26,532 bases of DNA from NCBI GenBank assembly GCA_963611685.1, contig CAVDSU010000014.1, forward strand, positions 1 through 26,532, written 5' to 3'. This stretch comes from UBA1724 sp963611685. Its GTDB lineage: Bacteria > Verrucomicrobiota > Lentisphaeria > Oligosphaerales > Oligosphaeraceae. Made by a program: the position numbers and the translations under genes. The notes under the pieces are model-generated. The model saw nothing but the letters and a program-made list of their open reading frames with translations, did no database searches and was not told the origin of the DNA. Below are positions 7,183-15,731 of the stretch, piece after piece (position 1 is the first letter of the stretch; each line of letters starts with the position of its first letter).

Positions 7183-8151
7183 ATGGGGGACGCCATCGTC
7201 ATTCTGGGACCCACCTGCTCCGGAAAGAGCGCGGTGGGCGCCCGGCTTGCGCACCGACTGTCCGGAGAAGTGATCTCCTTCGACTCCATGCAGGTCTATC
7301 GGGACCTGCCCATCGGCACCGCGCAGCCCACCGCAGAGGAGCTCTCCCTGGCGCCCCACCACCTGGTGGGATTCCTGCCGCTGGAGGCCCCCTGGAACGT
7401 GAATCTCTTCCTGCCGAAGGCACAGGAACTGCTAGACGGCCTGTCCGCGCGAAAGCGCGCGGCGGTATTCGTGGGGGGCACGGGGCTATATGCGCGGGCG
7501 CTGGTCTATGGCTTCTCCCTCATGCCCGGCGATCCGGAACTCTCCGAGCGGCTGCGCCAGGAGGGGGAGACCCCGGAGGGCCTCCAGGCACTGCGGGAGG
7601 AGCTCAAGAGCGCGGGGGATCCCCCGGTGGACCTCCTCCAGAACCCGCGGCATCTCCTGCGCGCCGTGGAGGTCCTGCGGCTCACCGGCACCCCGCCCTG
7701 GCTCCTGAAAAAGCGCCACGAGTGGCCCCGGGAGGGCTTCCGACAATTCTGCCTCCTGCCCGACTTTTCCCGCCTCAAAGAGCGCATCCGTGTCCGGACT
7801 GCGGGGATGCTGTCTGGCGGCTGGGTAGAGGAGTGCGAGCGGGCGCTGTCCCTGGGGCTGGAGAGCGCGCCCACCGCCTGGCAGGCGCTGGGCTATCGCG
7901 ACCTCGCCGCCTGGCTGAAGGCGGGATGTCCGGGGGGACGCGCCGCACTCCAGGAGACCCTGGCGAACCGCACCATCCAATACGCCCGAAGACAACTCAC
8001 CTGGTTCCGACACCAACACCCCGGCGCCGAATTCCTGGAAATCAAAGAATTTTGCGGAGACACCGCTGACGCCCTGGTGGAGGAGATCCTCCGGCGGCTG
8101 CAGACGCCCCCGCCGAACCGTCCCGCCACAGAAGAAAACGCACAAGCGTAG
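7183..8151 (+). CDS. miaA: tRNA dimethylallyltransferase MiaA
   Basis: Transfers a dimethylallyl group to N6 of A37 in tRNAs that read UNN codons, the first step towards ms2i6A. The 322-aa protein has the P-loop GPTCSGKS (9-16), the substrate motif FDSMQVYRDLPIGTAQPT (the family's DSxQ...GTAKPT), and GGTGLY near residue 100. It ends in the conserved basic segment IQYARRQLTWFRHQ. Length is normal. The ATG is backed by GGAGAAGG (7166-7173). It lies 5 bp after lspA and 6 bp before coaE, so it is operonic. Confidence 0.97.
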   Translation: MGDAIVILGPTCSGKSAVGARLAHRLSGEVISFDSMQVYRDLPIGTAQPTAEELSLAPHHLVGFLPLEAPWNVNLFLPKAQELLDGLSARKRAAVFVGGTGLYARALVYGFSLMPGDPELSERLRQEGETPEGLQALREELKSAGDPPVDLLQNPRHLLRAVEVLRLTGTPPWLLKKRHEWPREGFRQFCLLPDFSRLKERIRVRTAGMLSGGWVEECERALSLGLESAPTAWQALGYRDLAAWLKAGCPGGRAALQETLANRTIQYARRQLTWFRHQHPGAEFLEIKEFCGDTADALVEEILRRLQTPPPNRPATEENAQA

Positions 8152-8157
8152 AAAGCC

Positions 8158-8745
8158 ATGTCTCTCATTGTCATCACCGGCGGCATTGGCGCCGGCAAGA
8201 GCACCGTCCTCAAATGCCTGGAAAAATTAGGGGCGAAGTGCGTGGACACCGATGTGCTTGCCCACCAGCTCTATGAGCCCGGCACGCCGCTTCTGGCGGA
8301 GATCCTGGCGCACTTCGGGGACGACCTAAAGAAAGAGGACGGCTCCCTGGACCGCCGGATGCTGGGCCGGAAGATCTTCGCGGATCCCCGGGAGCGGCAG
8401 TGGCTGGAACAGCGCATGCACCCTGCCATCCGCGAGAGCCTAGGAGAGCAGGAGAAAGCCGCCGAGCCCCAGCCGCTCTTCGCCGCCATACCCCTCTGGT
8501 TCGAAAGCGGATGGTACAAGGTGCGCCCCGCCCAGGCGGTGGTGGCGGTCTGCTGCCCCCCCGAAATCCAGCGTCACCGCCTCCTCCAGCGCGGATGGAC
8601 TCCGGCGGAGATCCGCCATCGCCTGGACGCGCAACTCCCCATGGAGGAAAAGCGCCGCCGTGCCGATGTGGTCATCGACACCACCGGCTCCCTGGACGAG
8701 CTCCAGGAAAAGTGCTCACGGCTCCTCCTGCGCTGGCTCCCCTAG
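8158..8745 (+). CDS. coaE: Dephospho-CoA kinase
   Basis: Catalyses the last step of coenzyme A synthesis, ATP-dependent phosphorylation of the dephospho-CoA 3' hydroxyl. The 195-aa protein has the P-loop GGIGAGKST (8-16), the DTDVLAHQLYEPG segment (the family's D-x-D-x-x-A-H) and IPLWFESGWY, equivalent to the family PLLFE motif. Length is typical. It starts 6 bp after miaA with no clear Shine-Dalgarno, so translational coupling is likely. The next gene, rho, begins 54 bp downstream after a C/A-rich leader. Confidence 0.95.
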   Translation: MSLIVITGGIGAGKSTVLKCLEKLGAKCVDTDVLAHQLYEPGTPLLAEILAHFGDDLKKEDGSLDRRMLGRKIFADPRERQWLEQRMHPAIRESLGEQEKAAEPQPLFAAIPLWFESGWYKVRPAQAVVAVCCPPEIQRHRLLQRGWTPAEIRHRLDAQLPMEEKRRRADVVIDTTGSLDELQEKCSRLLLRWLP

Positions 8746-8799
8746 CGCAAGCGCACGACCGCTTTCCCGATCCCAACCAACACCCACAAATCCCCCCTC

Positions 8800-10596
8800 A
8801 TGGCCAATCCCGAAGAAAACCCCAACGACGAGACGAAGAGCTATACCTTCTCCCCGCAGGATTCCTCGCCCGATGACGACCAGGAACAGCATGCCCCGGA
8901 AAAGGACGCACACGACGACTTCGCTTCCTCCGCCGAGACGCCACTCTTCAGCTCCCTGATCCCCAATCTGGGAACGGGACTGGTCACCCTCTCCAAGCCC
9001 GGCACCACCGCCGCCGCCGTCACCCTGCCCCCACCCCGGCGCACCCCCACCAAGGCCGAAAAGAAGCGCATCCCCGATACCCCCAAGAAAGCCCGGGAGA
9101 CGGGAGGCAGCAACGGCAATGGCCCCCAGGCGCCCGCGGCACCTGCGCGCAAGCAGAAGGCCTCCCCGAAGCCCCAGGGCCAGAAGGGCCGCTTTGTGCG
9201 GGACGACGCGGCCATCCCCGGCGAATTGCTGGCGGATTTTCCGGAAGACGAGGTGATTCTCCCCGCGTATGTGGACAAGGAGCCCGAGAAGGTCGCCGAG
9301 CGCCCCCGCCTCTGCCGCCCGCACCTGCTGGGCACCGACACCGAAATCCTCGTCACGCTCGCCGAACAGCTGGGCATCGCCCTCAAGGACTGCCCCACCG
9401 CCGGCGACCTGGTGGACCGCATCATCGAGGTCAATGCCCTCCGCGACTGCTCCGCAGAACAGACCACCTACGGCGAAGGCGTCCTGGAAATCAGCCGCGA
9501 CGGCTACGGCCATCTTCGCGCCGCCGAACTCAACTACCAGGAGTCCCCCGAGGACATCTACCTCACGCCCATCTACGTCAAGCGCTACGGCCTGCGGGTG
9601 GGCGACTGCGTGCTGGGAGCCATCCGGCGCCCCCGGGAAAACGATCCCCGCTGCGCCATGGTGCAGATCCTGGCCGTCAACGGCGTCCCGCTGTCCCAAC
9701 GGCACGGGCTGCACTCCTTCGAGACCCTCACACCCTTCTATCCCACCCAGCGACTCCTCATGGAACGCGGACGCGACGAGCTCTCCATGCGCGTCACCGA
9801 CCTGGTCACCCCCATCGGACGCGGACAGCGCGGACTCATCGTGGCGCAGCCCCGCACCGGAAAGACCATCATCCTCCAAAAGCTGGCGAACTCCATCCTG
9901 GAGAACAACGACGACATCACGCTCATCGTCCTGCTCATCGACGAACGCCCCGAGGAGGTCACCGACATGAAGCGCCTGGTGGACGCCGAGGTGGTCGCCT
10001 CCACCTTCGACGAGCCCCCCGAACACCACGCCGCCCTCTGCGACCTGGTCTCCGAACGCGCCAAGCGCCTGGTGGAAAACGGCAAGCACGTGGTCATCCT
10101 CCTGGACTCCATCACCCGACTGGCACGCGCCTACAATACCCTTGCCCCCAAATCCGGACGCATCCTCTCCGGCGGACTGGACGCCAATGCCCTCCATAAG
10201 CCAAAGCGCTTCTTCGGCTCCGCCCGAAACATCGAGGGCGGCGGCTCCCTCACCATCCTGGCGACCGCACTCATCGACACCGGCAGCCGCATGGACGAGC
10301 TCATCTTCGAGGAGTTCAAGGGCACCGGAAACATGGAGCTGCACCTGGACCGCCAGATGGCCGACCGCCGCGTCTTCCCCGCCATCGACATCACCAAGTC
10401 CGGCACCCGCCGCGAGGAGCTCCTGGTGGACCCCGCCGAACTGGAGATCCTCTGGCAGCTGCGAAAGGGCCTCTGCTCCATCGGAGACCCCGCGAACGCC
10501 ATGGAACGCCTCATCCTCAATCTGCGCAAATACAGCACCAATACCGAATTCCTGCTGGCCATCCGGCAGCGCAGCACCCGGAACCAGGGCGAATAG
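8800..10596 (+). CDS. rho: Transcription termination factor Rho, with long N-terminal extension
   Basis: A hexameric RNA helicase that ends transcription at factor-dependent sites. The 598-aa protein has about 170 extra N-terminal residues compared with E. coli Rho (419 aa). This part is acidic at first (about 1-50), then Pro/Ala/Lys-rich (about 70-130). The RNA-binding cold-shock-like domain carries RNP1 as GYGHLR (235-240; GFGFLR in E. coli). The motor has Walker A AQPRTGKT (349-356), LLIDERPEEVTDM, Walker B VVILLDSITR with Asp436, and the secondary-channel and R-loop regions (SGGLDANALHKPKRFFG, GTGNMEL). The C-terminus is complete. The N-terminal extension resembles those of other high-GC or PVC/Bacteroidota Rho proteins in type, not in sequence. 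No Shine-Dalgarno is visible before the ATG. Confidence 0.97.
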   Translation: MANPEENPNDETKSYTFSPQDSSPDDDQEQHAPEKDAHDDFASSAETPLFSSLIPNLGTGLVTLSKPGTTAAAVTLPPPRRTPTKAEKKRIPDTPKKARETGGSNGNGPQAPAAPARKQKASPKPQGQKGRFVRDDAAIPGELLADFPEDEVILPAYVDKEPEKVAERPRLCRPHLLGTDTEILVTLAEQLGIALKDCPTAGDLVDRIIEVNALRDCSAEQTTYGEGVLEISRDGYGHLRAAELNYQESPEDIYLTPIYVKRYGLRVGDCVLGAIRRPRENDPRCAMVQILAVNGVPLSQRHGLHSFETLTPFYPTQRLLMERGRDELSMRVTDLVTPIGRGQRGLIVAQPRTGKTIILQKLANSILENNDDITLIVLLIDERPEEVTDMKRLVDAEVVASTFDEPPEHHAALCDLVSERAKRLVENGKHVVILLDSITRLARAYNTLAPKSGRILSGGLDANALHKPKRFFGSARNIEGGGSLTILATALIDTGSRMDELIFEEFKGTGNMELHLDRQMADRRVFPAIDITKSGTRREELLVDPAELEILWQLRKGLCSIGDPANAMERLILNLRKYSTNTEFLLAIRQRSTRNQGE

Positions 10597-10624
10597 ACCG
10601 CCCTCAAATCCGCCCCACGGGAAA

Positions 10625-10669
10625 AACCGTCGCGCGACGCGGTTGCAAATTCGCTTGACCGCTTAAATT
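10625..10669 (+). promoter_or_regulatory. Candidate promoter/hairpin region before the zinc-ribbon gene
   Basis: The gap after rho holds an inverted repeat (AACCG 10625-10629 against CGGTT 10640-10644, with the palindrome CGTCGCGCGACG inside). It overlaps TTGCAA (10643-10648) and is followed 15 bp later by TAAATT (10664-10669). This could be a promoter with an operator for the next four genes. The spacing is short for sigma70, so confidence is low. Confidence 0.3.
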
Positions 10670-10735
10670 ACGCCCCGTTTTCCCCGAAGAACAGCACCCC
10701 CTTCCCTAGCAAGCACAAGGAGAACAAGCAAAACT

Positions 10736-11092
10736 ATGGCTGGTGACACCATCAAATGCCCGCACTGCGAATGCAAGGTGCGGCTTTCCGAAGTGGAAAA
10801 GGAAGACGGCTTCTGCCCCGAATGCGGACAGCTGGTCATGGCCTCCTCCCTCCAGAATGACTTCGACAACGACATCGACGACGACGAAAACATGGACCTC
10901 GATGGCGAGTACGAAAGCGAGGACACCTGGGACGACGAGGAGGAAGAGCGCGACATCCTGGAAGAGCTCAACGAGGACGACGACGCCCTCGACGAGAATG
11001 GCATGCCCCGCAAGCGCCGCCGCGGCGGCGCCCGCGGTTTCAGCGCCCCCAAGAGCAACCCCTCCGGAAAGAAGGGCCGCAAGAAGGCGTAG
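10736..11092 (+). CDS. Small zinc-ribbon protein with acidic middle and basic tail
   Basis: A 118-aa protein of unknown function. Cys8-X2-Cys11 and Cys27-X2-Cys30 (CPHC, CPEC) form an N-terminal zinc ribbon; Cys13 is extra. Residues about 42-88 are almost all Asp/Glu, and the tail (91-118) is rich in Arg/Lys with Gly, Ser and Pro. This polyampholyte tail is probably disordered. AAGGAG (10717-10722) lies 13 nt before the ATG. It is 30 bp upstream of the ParE-like topoisomerase gene, so the two are probably cotranscribed. A nucleic-acid or protein-binding accessory role is possible but unproven. No family is recognised beyond the ribbon. Confidence 0.8.
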   Translation: MAGDTIKCPHCECKVRLSEVEKEDGFCPECGQLVMASSLQNDFDNDIDDDENMDLDGEYESEDTWDDEEEERDILEELNEDDDALDENGMPRKRRRGGARGFSAPKSNPSGKKGRKKA

Positions 11093-11122
11093 CCACACGC
11101 CGCTGGACACCACCACCACCAC

Positions 11123-13039
11123 ATGGCCGAAACCCCAAACAGCACTCCGCCCCTGGACCTCATGCCGGAGATGCCCGCGCCCCCGGATGGCGCCGTCTAC
11201 GACGAAGACGCCATCCAGAGCGTGGACCCGGTGACGCACATGCGCCACCGTCCCGGCATGTACATCGGCGCGCTGGGCAACGGCGACCACACCGACGACG
11301 GCGTCTACGTCCTCTTCAAGGAGGTGGTAGACAACTGCATTGACGAATTCCTCATGGGCATGGGGCGCCGCGTGGTGGTGGCGCTCTCCCCCGACAAGCT
11401 CCTCTGCGTCCGCGACTTCGGACGCGGAATCCCCCCGGGGAAGCTGGAGGACTGCGTCTCCAAGATCAACACGGGCGGAAAGTTCAAGCTCGGCAAGGAC
11501 GGCCAGCCCATGGCCTTCTCGGCCTCCATCGGCATGAACGGCGTGGGCCTGAAGGCGGTGAACTTCCTCTCGGAGACCTTCGAGGCCATCAGCTACCGCG
11601 ACGGAAAGTTCTCCCGGGTGCTCTTCCACGAGGGGCATCTGGCGGAGAAGCAGGAGAATCTGCCGACCGCCGAGTCCAACGGCACCTACATCGCCTTCCG
11701 GCCCTCCACGGAGGTCTTCGGCGAATTCCACTTCGAGACGAAGTTCCTGGAACGCCGGCTCCTGCACTACGCCTGGCTGAACCCGGGGCTCTCCCTGGAG
11801 TTCAACGGAAAGAAGTTCTACTCCCGGCGGGGACTCCTGGACCTGCTGGAGAGCAAGATGGAGGCGGAGCCCCTCTACCAGATCATCCACCATCGCACCG
11901 ACAAGCTGGAATTCGCCTTCTGCCATACCGGCTCCGCCAACGAAAACTACTACTCCTTCGCCAATACCCAGTTCACCAACGACGGCGGCACCCACCTGGC
12001 CGCCTTCAAGGAAGGCGTGGTGAAGGCGGTCAACGAGCTGGCGCCAAAGGACAAGCCGTTCGATCCCGACGACGTCCGCGGCGGACTCTTCGGCGCCATC
12101 GCCATCCGCCTCCAGAATCCGGTCTTCGAATCCCAGACCAAGCACAAGCTCTACAATCCGGAGATCCGCGCGGGGCTGGTCGCCGACATCAAGGCGGCGA
12201 TCGTCCAATTCCTCTACAAGAATCCGGAGGTCAAGGAGGCGATCTTCGAGAAGATCTCCCGAAACGAGTCCCTCCGCAAGCAGATCCAGAATATCCGGAA
12301 GGGCGCCAAGGAGCTTGCCTCCAAGAGCACCCTGAAGATCCCGAAGCTGCGGGACTGCAAGTTCCATCTCAACGAGACCGACTCGCGCCGCAAGCCCGAG
12401 GACAAGGAACACTGCCAGAACTCCATGATCTTCCTCACCGAGGGAGACTCCGCTGCGGGAAGCATCATGCAGACCCGCGACGCACAGTACCAGGCGGTCT
12501 TCGCGCTGAAGGGGAAGGTCCTCAACTGCGTCAACGCCACCCGCGAAATCCTCTACTCCAACGAGGAGCTCTACGGGGTCATGCGCGCCCTGGGCACCGA
12601 GGACACCATGGAGGACCTCCGATACGCAAAGGTGGTCATCGCCACCGATGCCGATCCCGATGGATACCACATCCGGAATCTCCTCATCATCTTCTTCCTG
12701 AAATTCTTCCCGCAGCTCCTCTCCGCAGAACACCTCTATATCCTCGACACGCCCCTCTTCAGCGTCCGCTCAAAGTCCAAGAAGCCCATATACTGCTACT
12801 CCGAACAGGAACGAGACGCCGCCGTCAAGACGATGGGGCGCGACGTGGAGATCACGCGCTTCAAGGGCCTCGGCGAAATCAGCCCCGGGGAATTCGGGCA
12901 ATTCATCCGCGGGACCACCATGAGGCTCCAGCTGGTCACCGTCGACAACGCCCGAAAGCTGGATAGCTTCGTGGATTTCCTCATGGGCACCAAAAACACC
13001 ACCGCCCGCATCAACTACATCCTCGACCGACTCATCTAG
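11123..13039 (+). CDS. parE: Type IIA topoisomerase B subunit, ParE-like
   Basis: The ATPase subunit of a type IIA topoisomerase. The 638-aa chain has a GHKL ATPase domain: the Asn71 region EVVDNCIDE, RDFGRGIP with Asp98, and GMNGVGLKAVN near 137-147. A transducer domain follows, then a TOPRIM domain with EGDSAAGS (Glu440) and DADPDG (Asp511, Asp513). The C-terminal tail has FKGLGEISPGEFGQFI. The wording around the TOPRIM domain (QAVFALKGKVLN, YILDTPLFSVR, YCYSEQE) resembles the ParE-type subunits of Bacteroidota and Chlamydiota more than E. coli GyrB. The long GyrB insertion is absent. The A-subunit partner (ParC/GyrA) is not in the window, so topoisomerase IV versus a second gyrase cannot be settled. 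The start follows a CACCACCAC leader without a Shine-Dalgarno. Confidence 0.9.
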   Translation: MAETPNSTPPLDLMPEMPAPPDGAVYDEDAIQSVDPVTHMRHRPGMYIGALGNGDHTDDGVYVLFKEVVDNCIDEFLMGMGRRVVVALSPDKLLCVRDFGRGIPPGKLEDCVSKINTGGKFKLGKDGQPMAFSASIGMNGVGLKAVNFLSETFEAISYRDGKFSRVLFHEGHLAEKQENLPTAESNGTYIAFRPSTEVFGEFHFETKFLERRLLHYAWLNPGLSLEFNGKKFYSRRGLLDLLESKMEAEPLYQIIHHRTDKLEFAFCHTGSANENYYSFANTQFTNDGGTHLAAFKEGVVKAVNELAPKDKPFDPDDVRGGLFGAIAIRLQNPVFESQTKHKLYNPEIRAGLVADIKAAIVQFLYKNPEVKEAIFEKISRNESLRKQIQNIRKGAKELASKSTLKIPKLRDCKFHLNETDSRRKPEDKEHCQNSMIFLTEGDSAAGSIMQTRDAQYQAVFALKGKVLNCVNATREILYSNEELYGVMRALGTEDTMEDLRYAKVVIATDADPDGYHIRNLLIIFFLKFFPQLLSAEHLYILDTPLFSVRSKSKKPIYCYSEQERDAAVKTMGRDVEITRFKGLGEISPGEFGQFIRGTTMRLQLVTVDNARKLDSFVDFLMGTKNTTARINYILDRLI

Positions 13040-13081
13040 CCGAGCGGTCAAGAAAAAAACAAATATCCCCCACCCACCCCC

Positions 13082-13759
13082 ATGCCGGAACGCTTGCCAC
13101 AGGATTGGGACGAGGCCATGCCCGGCAATGACGCCGCGGCACTCGTCCAAAGGGTGGACGACCTCCGGCGCCAGGGACACAAGATTGATCCGCCGGAGGG
13201 AAAGCTCTTCACCGCCCTCCGGCTCACCCCCCTGGCATCTCTCCGCGCCGTGATCCTGGGACAGGATCCCTACCATACCCCCGGCGCCGCCATGGGACTG
13301 GCCTTCGCCGTCCCACGAGCCACAAGGCTCCCGCCCTCCCTCAAGAATATCCGCCGGGAATACGCCGCCGACCTGGGACTCCCCGAGCCCGACTACCCGG
13401 ATCTGAGCGCCTGGGCACGCCACGGAGTGCTCCTCCTCAATACCATCCTCTCCGTGGAAGACGGAAAGCCACTCTCCCACAAGGACCTGGGATGGCAAGA
13501 ACTCACTGACCAGCTCCTCCAGGCATGCAACGCCCTCCCCCGCCCCGTCGCATTCCTCCTGTGGGGCGCGCCCGCTCAGGCAAAACGGCGACTCCTAGAC
13601 GAAACCAAGCACGTGGTCGTCACCGGAGTGCACCCCTCCCCACTCTCCGCATACCGCGGATTCTTCGGGTCACGACCCTTCACGACCATCAACAACCTCC
13701 TGGCACAGCGAGGCGCCCCGCCCATCGACTGGCGCCTCCCCCAGGATACGCTCTTGTAA
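13082..13759 (+). CDS. ung: Uracil-DNA glycosylase, family 1
   Basis: Removes uracil from DNA to start base-excision repair. The 225-aa protein shows the family-1 motifs: GQDPYH (60-65) with catalytic Asp62, LLLNTILSVE with Asn120 in the uracil pocket, and the minor-groove loop HPSPLSAYRGFFGSRPF (184-200) with catalytic His184. Length is normal. It begins 42 bp after the parE stop. The leader before the ATG is almost pure C and A with no Shine-Dalgarno. It ends 22 bp before the hydrolase gene and is probably in the same transcript. Confidence 0.97.
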   Translation: MPERLPQDWDEAMPGNDAAALVQRVDDLRRQGHKIDPPEGKLFTALRLTPLASLRAVILGQDPYHTPGAAMGLAFAVPRATRLPPSLKNIRREYAADLGLPEPDYPDLSAWARHGVLLLNTILSVEDGKPLSHKDLGWQELTDQLLQACNALPRPVAFLLWGAPAQAKRRLLDETKHVVVTGVHPSPLSAYRGFFGSRPFTTINNLLAQRGAPPIDWRLPQDTLL

Positions 13760-13781
13760 AAAAACCTCCTCCCCCCCAACC

Positions 13782-14618
13782 ATGAACACGAAACTCATTG
13801 CCCCGACAATGTGTCTCGCCTTCGCCTGCGCCATGTTTGCAAATCCCACCCCACTCCAAGAGAAAATCGCATCCTCCCACAAGATCCTCGCCGAGGACAC
13901 CTGGTATGGCGGCCATCGCATAAAGTTCGATTTTGAGGGCTTCACCGCGTGGGTCGTGGAGCCCGTGAACGATGCGGCAGAGGGCCGTCCCTGGACCTGG
14001 ACAATGCAGTGGGCGGAGGCCTTCGTGGACCGCACGGGCGTGCCGGATCTGCTGAAACAGGGCTTCCACCACGCCACCATCGAGCTCTTCGATACCCGCA
14101 TGGACGCCAGGGGTCTGGCGAGTGCGGCGGCATTCCAGGAGTTCCTCGTAAAAGACCTCGGCTTCGCGCCGAAGGCGAATCTCATCGGCATGAGCTGGGG
14201 GGGATTCTTCTCCATCCGATACGCCGCGAAGTATCCGCAGAATGTCCGGAAAATCTACCTGGATGCGCCGCTGCTGCAATTCGGCGCGGACTTCGCAAAG
14301 GGCGGCACCCCCACCGAAAATGCCGCCACCATCGGCCCCTGGGCAGCACAGACGCCCGCAGACGGCGATTGGCTGAAAAATCCCGAGATGCCCATCAATA
14401 TGGCGGAAAAGGTCGCCGCGGCAAAAATCCCCGTGCTGCTCCTCTATGGCGGACAGGACCAGACCGTGAACCCCTCGGCAAACTGCGAGCTCTTCCGGGA
14501 ACGCTTCCAGGCCGCCGGCGGCGAAATCCAGGTCGAAAGCCGACCCCTCTTCGGACACCACCCACACGGCCTCGATCCCGACAAGACCACACCCATCACC
14601 GACTTCTTCCGGAAATAA
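13782..14618 (+). CDS. Secreted alpha/beta hydrolase
   Basis: A 278-aa protein with a Sec signal peptide (hydrophobic about 5-19, likely cut after MFA-20) and an alpha/beta-hydrolase fold. The nucleophile elbow is GMSWGG with Ser138. The acid is probably Asp226 in YGGQDQTV, and the base is one of the histidines in FGHHPHG (259, 260, 262). The pattern of WTWTMQWAEAF, a GFH strand and the IYLDAPLLQF segment is that of exported hydrolases or esterases common in PVC bacteria. The substrate is unknown; an acyl or acetyl ester on a glycan is one option. It starts 22 bp after ung behind a C-rich leader without a Shine-Dalgarno. An AT-rich hairpin (AAAACC-AAG-GGTTTT, 14649-14663) follows the stop. 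Confidence 0.87.
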   Translation: MNTKLIAPTMCLAFACAMFANPTPLQEKIASSHKILAEDTWYGGHRIKFDFEGFTAWVVEPVNDAAEGRPWTWTMQWAEAFVDRTGVPDLLKQGFHHATIELFDTRMDARGLASAAAFQEFLVKDLGFAPKANLIGMSWGGFFSIRYAAKYPQNVRKIYLDAPLLQFGADFAKGGTPTENAATIGPWAAQTPADGDWLKNPEMPINMAEKVAAAKIPVLLLYGGQDQTVNPSANCELFRERFQAAGGEIQVESRPLFGHHPHGLDPDKTTPITDFFRK

Positions 14619-14631
14619 CCCGCCGACGCCC

Positions 14632-14692
14632 ACCCGGGGAAACGGCCGAAAACCAAGGGTTTTGACTCCTGAATCTTCCGCCACCCCAAAAA
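14632..14692 (+). repeat. Diverged single copy of the RAYT-associated repeat
   Basis: This 61-bp stretch just before the transposase aligns with the downstream tandem repeat. Both have ACCC-GGGGAA, then the core AAACYAAGGGTYTTG (14650-14664 here), then TTCC-CC and CCCCAAAAA. It has two small insertions, and its core forms a 6-bp hairpin (14649-14663). The transposase Shine-Dalgarno AAGGAG begins at its right end. Confidence 0.65.
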
Positions 14693-14702
14693 GGAGCTTC
14701 AA

Positions 14703-15731
14703 ATGCCGATAAGCAAGAAGGACCCCGAGATTCCATGCTGGCGATTGCCTGGCTTTGATTACTCCCGGCCCTTCTACTACATGGTCACTCTAAAGCGCCT
14801 GCCCGGGCTCCTGCCTCTTTCCGCAATTGTATCGCCGGGACGCTGCGAGATGAGTGGCATCACCCGGGCCTTCGTGCATATCATCCGCGACTTCCATAAG
14901 CGGCACCCGGGACTCGAACCAATCGAATGCTTCACGGTCATGCCGGATCACCTCCACCTGCTATTCAAGCTTGCGGAAGCGCCTTCAAACCCTTCTATTG
15001 CGCCTAGAACACTGAATTTCTATGTCGAGGCACTCTCGAAAATGCTTTCAAAGGCCTACTGGAAGGTCGTGACAACGGCAGACAGCCCCGCCCTCCAGAC
15101 AAGGCTACCCACAAGCGTTGCATCATCCCCCTCCCCCACCCCAATCTTTTCCACCAGCTGGCACGACTGGATCGTGAAAAGCAAAGGCCAACTCGAAGCC
15201 TTTACCCAATACATCCGCGAAAACCCCGCACGATATTGGCTTCGCCAAACGCACCGCGAATACTTCCAGCGCATAAGCGAAATCGAATTTCTTGGGCACA
15301 AATGGTACGGCTATGGCAATCCCGCACTCCTGCAACTGCCCGTGCTTACCCCCATGCGATACTCGCGCAAACTCCCAAAAGACGGCGAGGAATGGAAGGC
15401 CGCGGTCTCCCAAGCCATGCGCATCGGCCCCGGCGGCGCAGGCATCGGCACCTTCCTAAGCCCCTGCGAAAAGGCCTGCGGACATGCCCTGGGACTCGCC
15501 GGCGGACAATGGATCGTCCTCTCCCCAGAAGGCTTCGGCGAACGATGGCACCCCGGACGCCAATACGAACACGCCTGCGCCAAGGGACGCATGCTCTTCC
15601 TCTCCCTCTGGACGGCAACGCCAAGAAAGCCCACAAACGCCGAACTCTACGAGCGCTGCCACCAAATGGGCGACATCATCGTCAATGGCCTGCAATCTCA
15701 CCCCTCCCCCTACCCACGGGAAGCAAACTAA
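14703..15731 (+). CDS. REP-associated-type HUH transposase (RAYT, Y1 family) with C-terminal domain
   Basis: A 342-aa single-strand DNA transposase of the IS200/TnpA-REP superfamily. The HUH motif is His83-Leu-His85 in VMPDHLHLLF, and the likely nucleophile is Tyr170 in YIRENPARY, equivalent to the YIxxNPxR block of RAYT proteins. A Trp-rich joint (WHDWIVKSKGQ, about 153-163) precedes it. Residues about 205-342 form an extra domain (FLSPCEKACGHALG, GFGERWHPGRQ, KGRMLFLSLW) found on some RAYT-like proteins. It has a Rossmann-like look, perhaps related to DprA/LOG folds, which is a weak inference. RAYTs are single-copy domesticated transposases that move REP-type palindromes. Here a diverged repeat precedes the gene, and a tandem repeat array starts inside its last codons. 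It has a strong Shine-Dalgarno (AAAAAGGAG, 14687-14695), unlike its left neighbours. Confidence 0.88.
   Translation: MPISKKDPEIPCWRLPGFDYSRPFYYMVTLKRLPGLLPLSAIVSPGRCEMSGITRAFVHIIRDFHKRHPGLEPIECFTVMPDHLHLLFKLAEAPSNPSIAPRTLNFYVEALSKMLSKAYWKVVTTADSPALQTRLPTSVASSPSPTPIFSTSWHDWIVKSKGQLEAFTQYIRENPARYWLRQTHREYFQRISEIEFLGHKWYGYGNPALLQLPVLTPMRYSRKLPKDGEEWKAAVSQAMRIGPGGAGIGTFLSPCEKACGHALGLAGGQWIVLSPEGFGERWHPGRQYEHACAKGRMLFLSLWTATPRKPTNAELYERCHQMGDIIVNGLQSHPSPYPREAN

Noticed and set aside
8716..12733. Long minus-strand open frames opposite rho (542 aa) and parE (675 aa)
   Set aside because: Both lie wholly or mainly antisense to confident genes, show no motifs and have the low-complexity composition of shadow frames.
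14649..14663. Rho-independent terminator for the alpha/beta hydrolase (AAAACC-AAG-GGTTTT)
   Set aside because: The stem is short, AT-rich and lacks a following U-tract; it is better explained as part of the diverged repeat.
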